From positions 5,778,501 through 5,842,500 of the forward strand of contig NC_091675.1 in the NCBI RefSeq assembly GCF_042453785.1: a stretch of 64,000 nt of DNA, written 5' to 3'. The stretch is from Malus domestica. Lineage: Eukaryota > Streptophyta > Magnoliopsida > Rosales > Rosaceae. Position 1 is the first letter of the stretch. Each line of letters starts with the position of its first letter. The notes beneath the pieces are model-generated. The model saw nothing but the letters and a program-made list of their open reading frames with translations, was not told the origin of the DNA and ran no database searches. Made by a program: the position numbers and the translations under genes. Positions 62,936-64,000 of this stretch are shown piece by piece.

Positions 62936-62970
<35 letters not shown>

Positions 62971-63319
62971 TTTCAATCTATGTAGCTACATTTGATTGGA
63001 TATGTGAGCTTTATACTTGTGCCACCTTAGCTATAAGTGTGCCTAATTATATCACAAAAGTAAACTTAATGATTATTTAATAGAATACATAGAAAAAATG
63101 AGAAATTAGGTTTTCATCCCTCATTTTACTACTCAATTGATTAAAATCCTATTCCTTTTTAATTTTTGATCAAGGTCCTTGGGTATTAATAACATCATTA
63201 ATTATTTCAATAATAAAATATTTTTTTATATTTTTAAATACATTCATTTAATGTTAAAAATGTTACAATTAGTATATTTATATTTATGACTAAATTTTTT
63301 ATCATATATTTTTAGCTTT
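61445..63319. other. Intergenic DNA, no gene recognised
   Basis: Near 62510-62690 the phrase CTCACTTT with nearby GAAACTCAAA recurs three to four times. A G-run (62910-62925) and a T-run of about 31 (62939-62969) follow each other. Confidence 0.5.
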
Positions 63320-63790
63320 AGTTTGTACCCATTTTTAATTTGTACCAATTTTTTTTTCTGTTTTAATTTGTAACCAGATATTAATTTCTTTTTGTGCCCA
63401 TATTTTTTAAAGTTTATTTGCATTTGTACACATATATTTTTTTTATTTGTACTTTTTATTTTGCTAAATGTACCCATGCTAATTATATGTACCATTAATG
63501 TAAAACTTTTTAATCTTCAAATGTACTCATTCTTAAATATACCAATTTGTTATATGTAAAATGTACCCTTTTTTATATAAAATCTATTCAATTTTTTTCT
63601 AATCCATTTTTAAACTTATATGGGTACATTCTTTTTTCTTTGATTTTAAATTGTATCCATGTCAAGTTTAATCGAAGAAATTTACTAATGTTATTAAGCC
63701 TAATATCTTTTTTTTTTTTGTGATTTTGAAAAATGTACCCATGTTTTGATACAATAATTTTTTTGGTTAATTATGATGAATGTACCCATG
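63320..63790. repeat. Dispersed TGTACCCAT motif cluster
   Basis: About a dozen variants of TGTACCCAT (TTGTACCCATTT, TGTGCCCATAT, AATGTACCCATGCT, AAATGTACCCATG, GAATGTACCCATG) occur within 470 bp, mostly on one strand and separated by AT-rich filler. Confidence 0.7.
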
Positions 63791-63828
63791 TTTATACACA
63801 CACACAAACACACACACACAATAGTATA
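63791..63828. repeat. (CA)n-like microsatellite
   Basis: TATACACACACACAAACACA and continuation. Confidence 0.9.
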
Positions 63829-63953
63829 TTTATATTTTAATATTTTTAATCCCACAAATTATGGTTTTTTATTTAAAATCTCATTTATATAAACAACTAA
63901 AATTTCTAATTTATAATTTAAAAAATATAGTAACTTACATAGAAATAAATTAT

Positions 63954-64000
63954 TGACACACCCCGACCGAGGTCAAGGCATGCTGGCCGTCACGTGAGAG
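63954..64000 (+). mobile_element. Start of an LTR, cut by the window edge
   Basis: TGACACACCCCGACCGAGGT and onward matches the opening of the older LTR fragment read from 59807. Only 47 bases are visible, so family and state cannot be judged. Confidence 0.55.

Noticed and set aside
63787-63830. CRISPR-like or other periodic array
   Set aside because: It is a simple CA-rich microsatellite in a plant genome; no spacers.

Overview
This is nuclear DNA from a woody eudicot. Rosaceae (apple/pear tribe or a close relative) is the best guess. The evidence is spliced genes with clean GT-AG introns, AT-rich intergenic DNA, plant-only families (B3 domain, SDH5, CXE carboxylesterase, patatin), a dense load of small inverted-repeat transposons and tRNA-derived SINEs, and LTR ends beginning TGACACACCCCGA that I associate with Rosaceae. 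The species call is inference; the plant call is firm.

Layout. 0-4.7 kb: two tandem minus-strand B3-domain genes. 6.0-9.5 kb (-): a seven-exon DUF829/TMEM53-like alpha/beta hydrolase. 12.0-14.2 kb (-): an ORC2 gene whose second exon carries an in-frame stop and lacks a usable 3' splice site. 17.4-20.6 kb (+): a single-pass membrane protein with a cysteine-rich C-terminal half. 23.7-29.0 kb (+): a DPH4-type J protein, a small TPR-like protein and a serine/cysteine-rich protein of unknown role. 30.0-30.7 kb: a lone Copia gag fossil. 31.7-33.4 kb (-): SDH5, subunit 5 of plant mitochondrial complex II. 36.4-37.4 kb (+): an intronless CXE carboxylesterase. 39.0-42.0 kb (-): RPN11, the proteasome lid deubiquitinase. 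45.1-52.5 kb: a fairly young minus-strand Ty3/gypsy-type element with 748-bp LTRs and a 5-bp target duplication. 53.0-54.4 kb (+): a patatin-like gene missing its nucleophile exon. 54.8-64 kb: no host gene seen; DNA transposons, an older LTR fragment, SINEs, tandem repeats and the first 47 bases of another LTR.

The host genes do not form a pathway. They are ordinary plant genes with independent jobs: transcription, replication, complex II, the proteasome, diphthamide synthesis and ester hydrolysis. The accessory interest lies in the mobile DNA. Several families are resolved to exact ends by target-site duplications: 9- or 10-bp Mutator-type MITEs, an 8-bp hAT element of 904 bp, and an Au-like SINE with a perfect 16-bp duplication inside an SDH5 intron. 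I found no convincing previously undescribed functional system. The best leads are the ORC2 exon-2 damage with a frame-preserving alternative acceptor, the catalytically emptied patatin that keeps its promoter, and a coiled-coil-coding stretch antisense to the gypsy element.
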